NCBI RefSeq assembly: GCF_030704205.1
Contig: NZ_CP131913.1
Location: forward strand, 186,001-250,000
DNA: 64,000 bases
Reading direction: 5' to 3'
Source: Halomonas alkalicola
GTDB lineage: Bacteria; Pseudomonadota; Gammaproteobacteria; Pseudomonadales; Halomonadaceae
This document shows positions 9,579 through 17,794 of the stretch, in pieces. Numbering within the stretch: the stretch's first letter is position 1; every line of letters begins with the position of its first letter. The notes below the pieces were generated by a model. It was not told where the DNA came from, did not search any database, and saw only the letters and a program-made list of their open reading frames with translations. Position numbers and translations under genes: made by a program.

Positions 9579-9854
9579 ATGTTCGTCGTCATCTTCGGCC
9601 GCCCCGGCTGCCCCTTCTGCGTCTTCGCCAACGAGCTGGCCACCCGGTTGCAGGGCGCCGGCGCCATCGAGGGCTTCCGCTACGTGGACATCCAGGCGGA
9701 GGGCATCACCAAGGCCGATCTGGAGAAGACCATCGGCAAGCCGGTGCATACCGTGCCGCAGATCTTCATCGACGAGACCCCGATCGGCGGCTACACCGAG
9801 TTCGAGCAGTATGTGCGCGAGCATCGCCTGCTGGAGCCGGCCCGCAGCGTCTGA
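9579..9854 (+). CDS. grxA: glutaredoxin, GrxA type
   Basis: 91-aa thiol-disulfide oxidoreductase. The dithiol active site CPFC is at residues 11-14, the cis-proline in HTVPQIF (about 62-66) and the glutathione-binding IGGYTEFEQY near 72. Size and spacing match GrxA, which reduces ribonucleotide reductase and other targets using glutathione. The start at 9579 follows CAGGAG. A monocistronic unit. Confidence 0.93.
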   Translation: MFVVIFGRPGCPFCVFANELATRLQGAGAIEGFRYVDIQAEGITKADLEKTIGKPVHTVPQIFIDETPIGGYTEFEQYVREHRLLEPARSV

Positions 9855-9977
9855 GCCAGCCCCCCTCCCTGCAGCGCGCTTCCGGCTACCCAGAAGCGTC
9901 ATCGCGGCGTTGAAAGCCCCCGGGCGGCACCCGCCTATACTTCCCGCCAGCATCAGACGACAAGGGAAGCCAGCGAG

Positions 9978-10745
9978 ATGCAGAGGGAAGAGTTCGTCCA
10001 GCAGCTGTGGCTGGACTATATTCATCAGCACCCGGAAGTGGGCGCCCTGCGGTTATGGCCGGTGGACGCCCCCGCGGAATATCTCGCGCTGCTGACACTT
10101 AACCATGGGCCCTGGAGCATGGATGCCCTGATGCCCAGCCTGGCGCATCTGGGCTATCGCCCCGGGCACCGCCACGCCATGGCCGACCGCGGGCTGCTGG
10201 TGACCCTGCTCTCCCCGCCGGACGATGGCCCCTGGCTGGTACTGGCCGAGCTGCAGCTGGGCACCCTCTCCCGGGAACCGCGCCAGCGGCTCGAATCCCT
10301 GATGGCCCAGGCCCCGGTGGCCGATCAGCGCGGTCAGAACCTGCTGTGCCGCGGACGCCCCTGGCCAATGCCGGACTGGGACACCTACCAGAGGCTGTGC
10401 GAGGCCCACCCCCTGGCCGGCCTGCTGGCCGTCAACGGCCCCCGCCTCCACCATGCCGGCTTCGACTGCCAGCGCCTCGGGGACTCCCTCGAGTATTTCG
10501 ATGCGCGGCTCGGCGAGAGCGGCTTCAGCGGCAGCAGCGACCGCCACCACGGCATCTTCCCGGTCTCCGGGCTGCTCGACTACCGCTTCTACCCGGCCTG
10601 CTCCCAGCGCCTGCCCTTTGCCGAGGGCGACGAGCACCGCATCGAGAGCGGCGGGCTCGCCCTGGTGCAGAAATCGGTCAGCGCCAACCAGGAGCGCGCC
10701 GTGGAGCTGCTGCTGCCCCACCATACCCGCTGCGAGATCGCCTGA
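9978..10745 (+). CDS. DUF1338-like protein
   Basis: 255-aa soluble protein, start MQREEFVQQLW preceded by an AGCGAG site. The opening (LWLDYIHQHPEV), the helix LMPSLAHLGYRPGHRH and the ELQLGTLSREPRQRLESL segment resemble DUF1338, the vicinal-oxygen-chelate relatives that include 2-oxoadipate dioxygenase/decarboxylase HglS. Histidines at LNHGPW and in the GSSDRHHGIFPVSG region could be metal ligands, but the alignment is not certain. The C-terminal half looks more divergent than typical members. No functional partner adjoins it. Confidence 0.5.
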   Translation: MQREEFVQQLWLDYIHQHPEVGALRLWPVDAPAEYLALLTLNHGPWSMDALMPSLAHLGYRPGHRHAMADRGLLVTLLSPPDDGPWLVLAELQLGTLSREPRQRLESLMAQAPVADQRGQNLLCRGRPWPMPDWDTYQRLCEAHPLAGLLAVNGPRLHHAGFDCQRLGDSLEYFDARLGESGFSGSSDRHHGIFPVSGLLDYRFYPACSQRLPFAEGDEHRIESGGLALVQKSVSANQERAVELLLPHHTRCEIA

Positions 10746-10774
10746 GCGCCAGCCGTTTCACCGCCCCGAACGAC

Positions 10775-10805
10775 GCCGGCCCGGTCGCATCGCGACCGGG
10801 CCGGC
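10775..10805. terminator. 14-bp GC-rich hairpin
   Basis: Arms of 14 bp are perfect complements with a 3-base loop. It lies between the convergent DUF1338-like gene and scoB, so it can terminate both. Confidence 0.75.
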
Positions 10806-10825
10806 ATGTCTCACACGTGACGTGA

Positions 10826-11485
10826 TTAGTCGAAGGTCATCTCCGGCACGTGATCCGGAACGATCAGCTTGCCGGCGGTCTTCTCGACGATCTCCTCCAC
10901 GGAGACGCCCGGGGCGCGCTCCTTGAGGTGGAAGGCGCCGTCCTTGATCTCCAGATAGGCCAGGTCGGTCAGCACCCGGTTGATGCAGCCCGCGCCGGTC
11001 AGCGGCAGGCTGCACTTCTCGAGCAGCTTGGACTCGCCGTGCTTGGAGGCGTGGGTCATGGTGCAGATGATGTTCTCGGCACCGGCCACCAGGTCCATGG
11101 CACCGCCCATGCCCTTGATCAGCTTGCCCGGGACCATCCAGGAGGCGATATTGCCCTCCTGATCCACCTCGAAGGCGCCGAGCACGGTCAGGTCCACGTG
11201 GCCGCCGCGGATCATGGCGAAGGACTCCGCGGAGTCGAAGATCGCCGCGCCAGGGCGGGCGGTCACCGTCTGCTTGCCGGCGTTGATCATGTCCGCGTCG
11301 ACCTCCTCCTCGGTGGGGAAGCGACCCATGCCGAGTAGGCCGTTCTCGGACTGCAGCATCACGTCGATGCCGTCCGGCACGTAGTTGGCCACCAGGGTCG
11401 GGATGCCGATGCCCAGGTTGACGTAGAAGCCGTCCTCGAGTTCGCGCGCCACGCGCATTGCCATCTGTTCGCGAGTAAGTGCCAT
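10826..11485 (-). CDS. scoB: 3-oxoacid CoA-transferase subunit B
   Basis: 219-aa beta subunit of succinyl-CoA:3-ketoacid CoA transferase. The catalytic glutamate is in LQSENGLLGMG (about residue 46). GIGIPTLVANY and the GGHVDLTVLGAFEVD segment match the family. With ScoA it moves CoA from succinyl-CoA to acetoacetate. It is downstream of scoA in the same unit, separated by 88 bp. The start MALTREQMA at 11485 is the family start. Confidence 0.94.
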   Translation of the reverse strand: MALTREQMAMRVARELEDGFYVNLGIGIPTLVANYVPDGIDVMLQSENGLLGMGRFPTEEEVDADMINAGKQTVTARPGAAIFDSAESFAMIRGGHVDLTVLGAFEVDQEGNIASWMVPGKLIKGMGGAMDLVAGAENIICTMTHASKHGESKLLEKCSLPLTGAGCINRVLTDLAYLEIKDGAFHLKERAPGVSVEEIVEKTAGKLIVPDHVPEMTFD

Positions 11486-11573
11486 CTTGTTGCCTCGTTG
11501 TTCGATGTAACAGCTTCGGGGGAGAAGCTCAGGAAGCGCCGGCCGGGCCGGCGGTCAACGCATCGCTACGGCC

Positions 11574-12275
11574 TCAGGCCTCGCGGACGGTGCGCTTCTC
11601 GATGCGCTTCTCGAAGCTGCCCTGGATGATGCGATCGACATAGATGCCCGGGGTGTGGATCTGGTCCGGCTTGAGCTCGCCCGGCTCGACGATCTCCTCC
11701 ACTTCCACCACGGTGATCTTGCCGCAGGTGGCGGCCAGCGGGTTGAAGTTCTGGGCGGTGTCGCGATAGACCACGTTGCCGTAGCGATCGGCCTTCCAGC
11801 CCTTGACGATGGCGAAGTCGGCGTGGAACGCCTCCTCGAGGATATAGTGACGGCCGTTGAACTCGCGCACCTCCTTGCCCTCGCCGATCGGGGTGCCGTA
11901 GCCGGTGGCGGTGTAGAAGGCGGGGATGCCCGCGCCCCCGGCCCGCATCTTCTCGGCCAGGGTGCCCTGGGGCGTCAGGATCACCTCGATCTCGTCGTTG
12001 AGCATCTGCTGCTCGAACATGGCGTTCTCGCCCACGTAGGAGGCGTAGATCCGGCTGATCTGCTTGTCCTCCAGCAGGATGCCGAGGCCGAAGCCGTCGA
12101 CGCCGCAATTGTTGGAGATCACGGTGAGGTCCTTGACGCCCAGGCGCTTGATCTCGGCGATCAGGTTCTCGGGGATGCCGCAGAGACCGACGCCGCCGGC
12201 AACGACGGTCATGCCGCTCTCGATGCCTGCCATCGCCTCTTCGTAGGAGTTAACGCGCTTGTCGAATCCGGCCAT
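11574..12275 (-). CDS. scoA: 3-oxoacid CoA-transferase subunit A
   Basis: 233-aa alpha subunit. The conserved [13 protein letters not shown] (about 25-37) and [14 protein letters not shown] (about 49-62) blocks are diagnostic, followed by [15 protein letters not shown]. The start MAGFDKRV at 12275 replaces a longer frame whose extra N-terminus does not resemble the family. First gene of scoA-scoB, divergent from a LysR regulator across an AT-rich gap, which suggests regulation by that LysR protein. Confidence 0.94.
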   Translation of the reverse strand: MAGFDKRVNSYEEAMAGIESGMTVVAGGVGLCGIPENLIAEIKRLGVKDLTVISNNCGVDGFGLGILLEDKQISRIYASYVGENAMFEQQMLNDEIEVILTPQGTLAEKMRAGGAGIPAFYTATGYGTPIGEGKEVREFNGRHYILEEAFHADFAIVKGWKADRYGNVVYRDTAQNFNPLAATCGKITVVEVEEIVEPGELKPDQIHTPGIYVDRIIQGSFEKRIEKRTVREA

Positions 12276-12438
12276 AGTGAGTGGCGCCTCATGTTGTTGT
12301 GAATGAGCCTGGCCAGGGGGGCCTGTGGTGTCGGCGCCCTGGAGGCGGCTCGGGGGTAAAAGATAGCGAGTCCCTGGGGACACGATGGCCCCAGTGTTGG
12401 GCCTGGTGATATATTTGTTAAGTTTGTTTTTCTTATTG

Positions 12439-12448
12439 ATTGATCAAT
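12439..12448. promoter_or_regulatory. candidate operator between scoA and the LysR gene
   Basis: ATTGATCAAT is a perfect 10-bp palindrome inside an unusually AT-rich stretch (about 12405-12465) of the divergent intergenic region. LysR proteins normally bind such dyads between their own gene and the target. Function is inferred from position. Confidence 0.4.
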
Positions 12449-12480
12449 CCAGCTTATAAATTTGACCTTGGTAGCATGCC

Positions 12481-13377
12481 ATGACCGTCAAGCAGCTTCG
12501 CGCCTTCCTCGCCGTGGCCCAGTCCCTGAGCTTCACCCAGGCCTGCGAACGGCTGCATCTCTCCCAGCCGGCCCTGAGCCTGGCCATCAAGGGGCTCGAG
12601 GAAAGCCTCGGCGGACGGCTGCTGATCCGTACCACCCGCAGCGTGCGCCTCACCCCGGAGGGCGAGTCCTTCGTCCCGCTGGCCAAGCGGCTGCTCGCGG
12701 AGTGGGACAACACCGAGGAGCTGATGCGCCAGCGCTTCACCCTCCAGCTGGGTCGCCTGGCGGTGGCCACCATGCCGTCCTTCGCCAGCAACCTGCTGCC
12801 GCCGGCGCTGATGGCCTTTCGCAGTCGCCATCCGCGCATCAACGTCACGGTTCACGACGTGATCAACGAGCAGGTCATCGACATGGTGCGCGACCGCCAG
12901 GTGGAGCTGGGCATCGCCTTCGAGCCCGAGGCGGTGGGCAGCCTGGCCTTCACCCCGCTGTTCGTCGACCGCTTCGTGGCCGTGGTGCCGCCCCGCTCGC
13001 TGCTGGCCCATCACGACAGGCTCAGCTGGGAGACCCTCTTGACCCATGACTTCATCGCCCTGCAGCGCCCCTCCATGGTGCGGCGGCTGCTCGAGCAGCA
13101 ACTCGGCGAACGCGGCATCCGCCTGCCGTCCGCCTTCGAGAGCCACCAGCTGGCCACCGTGGGGCGCATGGTGGCCAGCGGCCTGGGCGTCAGCGCGGTG
13201 CCCTCGCTGTGCGCCCGGCAGATGGAGGAGCTCGGCGCCCGCTGCCTGCCGCTGGACGACCCGGCCATCGAGCACGCCGTCGGCATGCTCACCCACGGCG
13301 AGCTCTCCGCCGCCGCGCTCGCGCTTCGCCAGGTGCTGGTGGAGACCCTCGGCCGAGCCGAGCCGGTGGCCGAGTGA
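12481..13377 (+). CDS. LysR-family transcriptional regulator
   Basis: 298 aa. The N-terminal winged helix-turn-helix is clear (AVAQSLSFTQACERLHLSQPALS, residues 11-33), followed by the linker helix and a two-lobe periplasmic-binding-protein-like effector domain. It reads away from scoA, so the probable targets are scoA/scoB and itself. Effector unknown; a ketone body or short fatty acid would be the natural guess. The ribosome site is weak. Confidence 0.9.
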   Translation: MTVKQLRAFLAVAQSLSFTQACERLHLSQPALSLAIKGLEESLGGRLLIRTTRSVRLTPEGESFVPLAKRLLAEWDNTEELMRQRFTLQLGRLAVATMPSFASNLLPPALMAFRSRHPRINVTVHDVINEQVIDMVRDRQVELGIAFEPEAVGSLAFTPLFVDRFVAVVPPRSLLAHHDRLSWETLLTHDFIALQRPSMVRRLLEQQLGERGIRLPSAFESHQLATVGRMVASGLGVSAVPSLCARQMEELGARCLPLDDPAIEHAVGMLTHGELSAAALALRQVLVETLGRAEPVAE

Positions 13378-13452
13378 GGACGCTGGGCAGCCGCCCGGCG
13401 ATCCTTTAGCATTGCCGCATCCTTGCCCCTCCCACTGCCCACGGAGAGACGC

Positions 13453-14319
13453 ATGCCGACCCTCAAGGGTCTCGTCAGCCTTGTTCTGCTCACCCTCAAC
13501 ACCCTGTTCTGGGGCGTTCCGCTGATCCTGCTCACCCTGCTCAAGCTGGTGACGCCCGGCCGCGCCCTGCGCCGCCGCGTCCTGGGTGGGCTCAACGCCG
13601 TGGCCCTCAACTGGATCGGCGTCAACCTGTGGTGGATGCGCCACTGGCTCAAGCCACGCTTCGAGATCGAGGTCCCCGAAGGGCTGCGTCGCGATCAATG
13701 GTGGCTGGTGATCTCCAACCACCGCAGCTGGACCGACATCTTCGTGCTGTTCTTCGCCCTGCACCGCCGCATCCCCATGCCGCGCTTCTTCCTCAAGCGC
13801 CAGCTGATCTGGATCCCCATCGTGGGGCTGGCCTGGTGGGCCCTGGAGTATCCCTTCATGCGACGCATGAGCGCCGAGCAGCGGGCCCGCCACCCCCACC
13901 TGGCGCGCCGCGACCAGGAGGCCACCGAGCGGATGTGCCACCGCGCCCGAGAGGCGCCCATCGCCATCTTCAACTTCCTCGAGGGCACCCGCTTCACGCT
14001 GGCCAAGCGCGAGGCCCAGGGCGCCCCCTTCCGCCATCTGCTGAGCCCCAGGGCCGGCGGCATCGCCCAGGTGATCAACCTGCTCGGCGACCGGCTGGAA
14101 GGGATCCTCGACGTGACCCTGAGCTATGACAACCCCGACCCCACCTTCTGGGGCTTCCTGTGCGGGCAGGAGCAGCGCGTGGTACTGAAGGCACGCGTCC
14201 TCCCGGTACCAGCCTGGATGCTCGAGGGGGACTATCAGGACGACCCCGACCTCAAGGAGCGCTTCCACTCATGGCTCAACGCCCTGTGGCAGGAAAAGGA
14301 CGACTCGCTCTCGCGCTGA
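13453..14319 (+). CDS. PlsC-type acyltransferase (YihG-like)
   Basis: 288-aa membrane acyltransferase. An N-terminal hydrophobic stretch (residues 1-30) precedes the catalytic NHRSWTD (HX4D, about 80-86). An FLKRQLIWIP block and the substrate-binding EGTRFT (about 177-182) follow. The family transfers acyl chains to lysophosphatidic acid; long variants such as YihG act on phospholipid remodelling. The start at 13453 has GGAGAGAC upstream. The 3' end overlaps the next gene by 49 bp in another frame, so the two are probably translationally linked. Confidence 0.88.
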   Translation: MPTLKGLVSLVLLTLNTLFWGVPLILLTLLKLVTPGRALRRRVLGGLNAVALNWIGVNLWWMRHWLKPRFEIEVPEGLRRDQWWLVISNHRSWTDIFVLFFALHRRIPMPRFFLKRQLIWIPIVGLAWWALEYPFMRRMSAEQRARHPHLARRDQEATERMCHRAREAPIAIFNFLEGTRFTLAKREAQGAPFRHLLSPRAGGIAQVINLLGDRLEGILDVTLSYDNPDPTFWGFLCGQEQRVVLKARVLPVPAWMLEGDYQDDPDLKERFHSWLNALWQEKDDSLSR

Positions 14320-15206
14320 TGCTGGCGGCGCTGCTGCTGGGAGGCTGCGCCTCGCGGCCCGACGCCCCCGACAGCGCCCGCACCAACGCCACCGCCGAGA
14401 GCGGCGGCTGGGTGGTGGTGCAGCGCGGCGATACCCTGGGTGAGATCGCGCGACGCGGTCAGGTGCCCCTCGAACGCCTGCAGCGCTTCAACCCCGACGT
14501 GGACCCGCGGCGCCTCGCCGTGGGCCAGCGCCTGCTGATGCCCACCCAGCAGGAGCGTGCCCCCTCCGGCGGCCCCTATCGCTACCAGGTGCGGCCCGGC
14601 GATACCTACTCGAGCATCGCGCGCCGCTTCGGCACCCGTGCGTCGCGCATCCAGGCCGCCAACCCCGGGGTCCAGCCCACCGCCCTGAGGGTCGGCCAGC
14701 TCATCCAGGTCCCCCTCGCCGGCGGCGCCTCGGCCGGTGCCTCTCGCCCGGCGCAAGCCGGCTCGAGCGGGTCGGGGGGCGCCGCCGCCCCGGCGCGAGC
14801 CAGCCTCCCCGACCCCGGCAACCTGCCGAGTTCGGCCCGCAACTGGCCCTGGCCCCTGGAGGACTACCGCATCGTGCGTGCCTTCGGTGCCGACAGCCGC
14901 GGGACCCTGCAGCCGATGCTGCTGGCCACCGGCCGCGGCGCCCGGGCCCGCGCAGTAGCCGATGGCGAGGTGCGCTTCGCCGACAGCATGCGCCAGCTGG
15001 GGCAGGTGGTCATCGTCCACCACGCCGACAACCTGCAGAGCGTCTACGCCCTGTGCGAGACCACCCTGGTCGCCAACGGCGCCCGGGTCAGCCGCGGCGA
15101 CCCGCTCTGCGAGGTGGGCTACAGCAGCACCAGCGAGCGCCATGACCTGCTGTTCGACCTGCGCCACGGCGGCAAGCCGATCGATCCGCGCCGCGTACTG
15201 CGCTGA
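14271..15206 (+). CDS. LysM-LytM (degenerate M23) lipoprotein, NlpD-like
   Basis: 311 aa. A lipoprotein signal with lipobox LLGGC (about residues 20-24) is followed by two LysM repeats (VVQRGDTLGEIARRG and YQVRPGDTYSSIARRFG), a Ser/Ala/Gly-rich linker, and a C-terminal LytM fold. The zinc ligands of active M23 peptidases (HxxxD and HxH) are not visible: the equivalent strands read RGTLQPML and HHADNLQSVYAL. It therefore resembles EnvC/NlpD-type amidase activators rather than a peptidase. Outer-membrane anchored. It overlaps the acyltransferase upstream. Confidence 0.85.
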   Translation: MAQRPVAGKGRLALALMLAALLLGGCASRPDAPDSARTNATAESGGWVVVQRGDTLGEIARRGQVPLERLQRFNPDVDPRRLAVGQRLLMPTQQERAPSGGPYRYQVRPGDTYSSIARRFGTRASRIQAANPGVQPTALRVGQLIQVPLAGGASAGASRPAQAGSSGSGGAAAPARASLPDPGNLPSSARNWPWPLEDYRIVRAFGADSRGTLQPMLLATGRGARARAVADGEVRFADSMRQLGQVVIVHHADNLQSVYALCETTLVANGARVSRGDPLCEVGYSSTSERHDLLFDLRHGGKPIDPRRVLR

Positions 15207-15224
15207 ACCGCGTCATGCAACCGT

Positions 15225-15245
15225 CACCCCGGCGTCGCCGGGGTG
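15225..15245 (+). terminator. 8-bp stem hairpin after the LytM lipoprotein gene
   Basis: CACCCCGG pairs with CCGGGGTG across a 5-base loop, 18 bases after the stop. No T run, so weak evidence. Confidence 0.4.
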
Positions 15246-15308
15246 TCATCGCGCAGGCCCATCCTCGACGGGTGACGGGGCCCATGACGGGCCCGCCACG
15301 CCGCGGGG

Positions 15309-16472
15309 ATGCACATGCGTATCTGTCTGGTCAGCGAAACCTGGGCGCCGGAGATCAACGGCGTCGCCCATACCCTGGGTCACCTGAGCCGGGAAGCCAT
15401 CGCACGCGGCCATCGCCTGCAGCTGGTGCGTCCGCGACCGGCCTCACCGGCGCCACGCAGCGAGGGCATGGAGGCCGAGCTTCGGGTGCGCGGCGTCTCG
15501 CTGCCGGGCTACCGGGAGGTCCGCCTGGGGCTGCCCGCCGCCCGCTGCCTCACCCAGTTCTGGCGTGAACAGCGCCCCGACGTGGTCTACCTCGCCACCC
15601 AGGGCCCGCTGGGCTGGTCGGCGCAGGGTGTCGCGCGGCGCCTGGCCATCCCAAGCGTCGCCGGCTGGCACACCAACTTCGACCACTACTGCCATGACTA
15701 TGGCGTTCCCTGGCTGAGCGGCCCGGTGCGCCGCCGCCTGCGCACCTTCCACAACCGCAGCCAGGCCACCCTGGTGCCGACCCGCAGTCAGGCCGAGGCG
15801 CTCACGGCCGATGGCTTCCGGGAGGTGCGGGTCATGGCACGCGGCATCGACGGGGAGCGCTTCTCCCCGGCCCACCGCGACCCCGCCCTGCGCGCCCGCT
15901 GGGGGGCCGGCGAACACACCCCGGTCATCCTCCACGTGGGACGCCTGGCCCCGGAGAAGAACCTGGCGCTGCTGCGGGAGAGCTGCGTGGCCATCGGCGA
16001 GGCCCGCCCCGATGCGCGCATCGTTATCGTCGGCGACGGCCCGGGACGCAAGGCCCTGGCGGCCTCGCTGCCCCATGCCCACTTCACCGGCTTCATCCCC
16101 GCCGACGACCTGGCGCGCCACTATGCCAGCGCCGACCTCTTCCTGTTCCCCTCGCTCTCGGAGACCTGGGGCAACGTGCTGCTCGAGGCGATGGCCAGCG
16201 GCCTGGCCACGGTGGCCTTTCGGCATGCCGCCGGCGCCGAGCTGATCGACCACGACCTCAACGGCTTGGCGCCGGCAGTGGAGGACGTCGCCGGCTTCCG
16301 GGAGGCCGCCGTTACCCTCTGCCAGCAGCCGGCCCGACGGGCCCGCCTGGGGCGAAATGCCCGTGAGCGGGCGCTGGCCTACGCCTGGCCGGCGATCGCC
16401 GACGCCTTCCTCGCTGTTCTCGACCACGCCCGGGAGACTCCCCATGGACACTCGCGCCCCCGCCCTGCTTGA
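15309..16472 (+). CDS. GT4-family glycosyltransferase
   Basis: 387-aa GT-B glycosyltransferase. The N-terminus ICLVSETWAPEINGVAHTL is typical of the PimB/MgtA/SqdX-like group that glycosylates lipid acceptors. The nucleotide-sugar part has HVGRLAPEKNLALL (about 205-218) and the E-x7-E motif in SETWGNVLLEAMASG (about 280-294). The start may be 15309 or the next ATG at 15315. It overlaps the PAP2 phosphatase gene by 29 bp. A lipid acceptor is likely; the sugar is unknown. Confidence 0.85.
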   Translation: MHMRICLVSETWAPEINGVAHTLGHLSREAIARGHRLQLVRPRPASPAPRSEGMEAELRVRGVSLPGYREVRLGLPAARCLTQFWREQRPDVVYLATQGPLGWSAQGVARRLAIPSVAGWHTNFDHYCHDYGVPWLSGPVRRRLRTFHNRSQATLVPTRSQAEALTADGFREVRVMARGIDGERFSPAHRDPALRARWGAGEHTPVILHVGRLAPEKNLALLRESCVAIGEARPDARIVIVGDGPGRKALAASLPHAHFTGFIPADDLARHYASADLFLFPSLSETWGNVLLEAMASGLATVAFRHAAGAELIDHDLNGLAPAVEDVAGFREAAVTLCQQPARRARLGRNARERALAYAWPAIADAFLAVLDHARETPHGHSRPRPA

Positions 16473-16986
16473 CCGCCTCGACCTGCTGGAGTGGCGACTC
16501 TGCCAGCGCATCGGCCGCCTCAACCTCTATCGCCCCTGGCTTTGGCTGCTCCGCCTGGCCAGCCGTCTCGGGGACTGGCCCGCCTGGGTGGCCCTGGTGC
16601 TCGCCCAGCCGCTGCTGCAGGAGAGCGGCGGCTGGCGGCACCTGGTGCAGTACACCCTGACGGCCCTGGTCGCCATTGCCGTTTACCGCCTGGTGAAGAC
16701 GCGCCTGTGCCGGGAGCGTCCCTTCATCACCTTCGTGGGCAACGTGCGCTCCCACGAGCCGGCCCGGGACCGCTACAGCTTTCCCAGCGGCCACACCATG
16801 CATGCGGTGATGTTCCTTGTGCTGACCGCGAACCATCTGCCCTGGCTGGCGCCCTGGCTGGTCCCGCTGGTGCTGCTGATCGCCCTCTCCCGGGTTGGCC
16901 TCGGCCTGCACTACCTGAGCGATGTGGTGGCCGGCGCCCTGCTCGGGCTGCTGTTCGCCGGCGCGAGCCTGGCCCTGGTCGGCTGA
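16444..16986 (+). CDS. PAP2-family membrane phosphatase
   Basis: 180-aa integral membrane protein with all three phosphatase signatures: KTRLCRERP (about 81-89), PSGHTMHA (about 114-121) and SRVGLGLHYLSDV (about 149-161). Substrates in the family are phosphatidic acid, PGP or undecaprenyl pyrophosphate. The start at 16444 lies inside the end of the glycosyltransferase gene. Coupling to a GT4 enzyme suggests it makes or recycles the lipid acceptor; this is inference. Confidence 0.88.
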   Translation: MDTRAPALLDRLDLLEWRLCQRIGRLNLYRPWLWLLRLASRLGDWPAWVALVLAQPLLQESGGWRHLVQYTLTALVAIAVYRLVKTRLCRERPFITFVGNVRSHEPARDRYSFPSGHTMHAVMFLVLTANHLPWLAPWLVPLVLLIALSRVGLGLHYLSDVVAGALLGLLFAGASLALVG

Positions 16987-17036
16987 CGCTCGGCGCACGG
17001 CTCGTCGGATCAGCACCGCCGTGGCATCCTTGGGCG

Positions 17037-17660
17037 ATGCCGACCGAGATCCTGCTGCCCGACCCGCCCCTGTGGCTCACGGCTCCCCTGCTGGGGGAGC
17101 CCCATGCCTCCCGGCTGCTTCACACCCTCGATGCCGAGCTCGCCTGGCAGCGCCCCACCCTGCGCCTCTACGGCCGTGAGCACCTCATTCCCCGCGCCCA
17201 GGTCTGGATGGGCGACCCCGAGGCGCACTATCGCTATTCCGGTCGGGACTTTCGCCCCGATCCCTGGCACCCGGCCGTGGCCGAACTGCGGGATCGGGTG
17301 ATCGCCGCCCTGGCAGACCACGGCATGCAGGCCGGCTTCAACAGCGTGCTGCTCAATCGCTATGCGGGCGGCGAGGAGCGCATGGGCTGGCACAGCGATG
17401 ACGAGCCCGAGCTCGGACGCGAGCCGCTGATCGCCGCCGTCTCGCTGGGGGCCGAGCGCCCGCTGCGCTTTCGCCGGAAGCCGGGCGCGGCCCCCGCCGG
17501 AGACGCGGGAGCCGCCGCGCCCTTCAATGCCTGGCTGCCCCACGACAGCCTGCTGGTCATGGGGCCCGGCGTGCAGCGTACCCTGCAGCACGCCCTGCTG
17601 CCGCGGCGAATCCCCGGGCTGCGCATCAGCCTGACGTTCCGTCGGGTGCATCCTGGCTGA
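17037..17660 (+). CDS. AlkB-like 2-oxoglutarate/Fe(II) dioxygenase
   Basis: 207 aa. Iron ligands are visible as HSD in GWHSDDEPELG (about 121-131) and H in LQHALLPR (about 186). The 2-oxoglutarate-binding arginines follow in RISLTFRRV. NSVLLNRYAGGEERMGWH and the product pattern are those of AlkB/ALKBH2-3-type DNA or RNA demethylases. A 50-bp gap separates it from the PAP2 gene, so it may be read from the same transcript. Confidence 0.88.
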   Translation: MPTEILLPDPPLWLTAPLLGEPHASRLLHTLDAELAWQRPTLRLYGREHLIPRAQVWMGDPEAHYRYSGRDFRPDPWHPAVAELRDRVIAALADHGMQAGFNSVLLNRYAGGEERMGWHSDDEPELGREPLIAAVSLGAERPLRFRRKPGAAPAGDAGAAAPFNAWLPHDSLLVMGPGVQRTLQHALLPRRIPGLRISLTFRRVHPG

Positions 17661-17745
17661 CACGGGCTTCTCGCCACGGCGATGCCCCTTGTCTGCTCCA
17701 AACTTGAGTTAACGGTATAAAATATAACCGCTGTGTCCCGGATAC

Positions 17746-17773
17746 AGGGCGGCCACCCGAAGGTGGCCGCCCT
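17746..17773. terminator. 12-bp stem hairpin between alkB-like gene and gcvT
   Basis: AGGGCGGCCACC pairs perfectly with GGTGGCCGCCCT around a CGAA tetraloop. It is placed between convergent genes, 21 bases from the gcvT stop. Confidence 0.8.
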
Positions 17774-17794
17774 ATGTCCCTCAACTCCCGGCGA

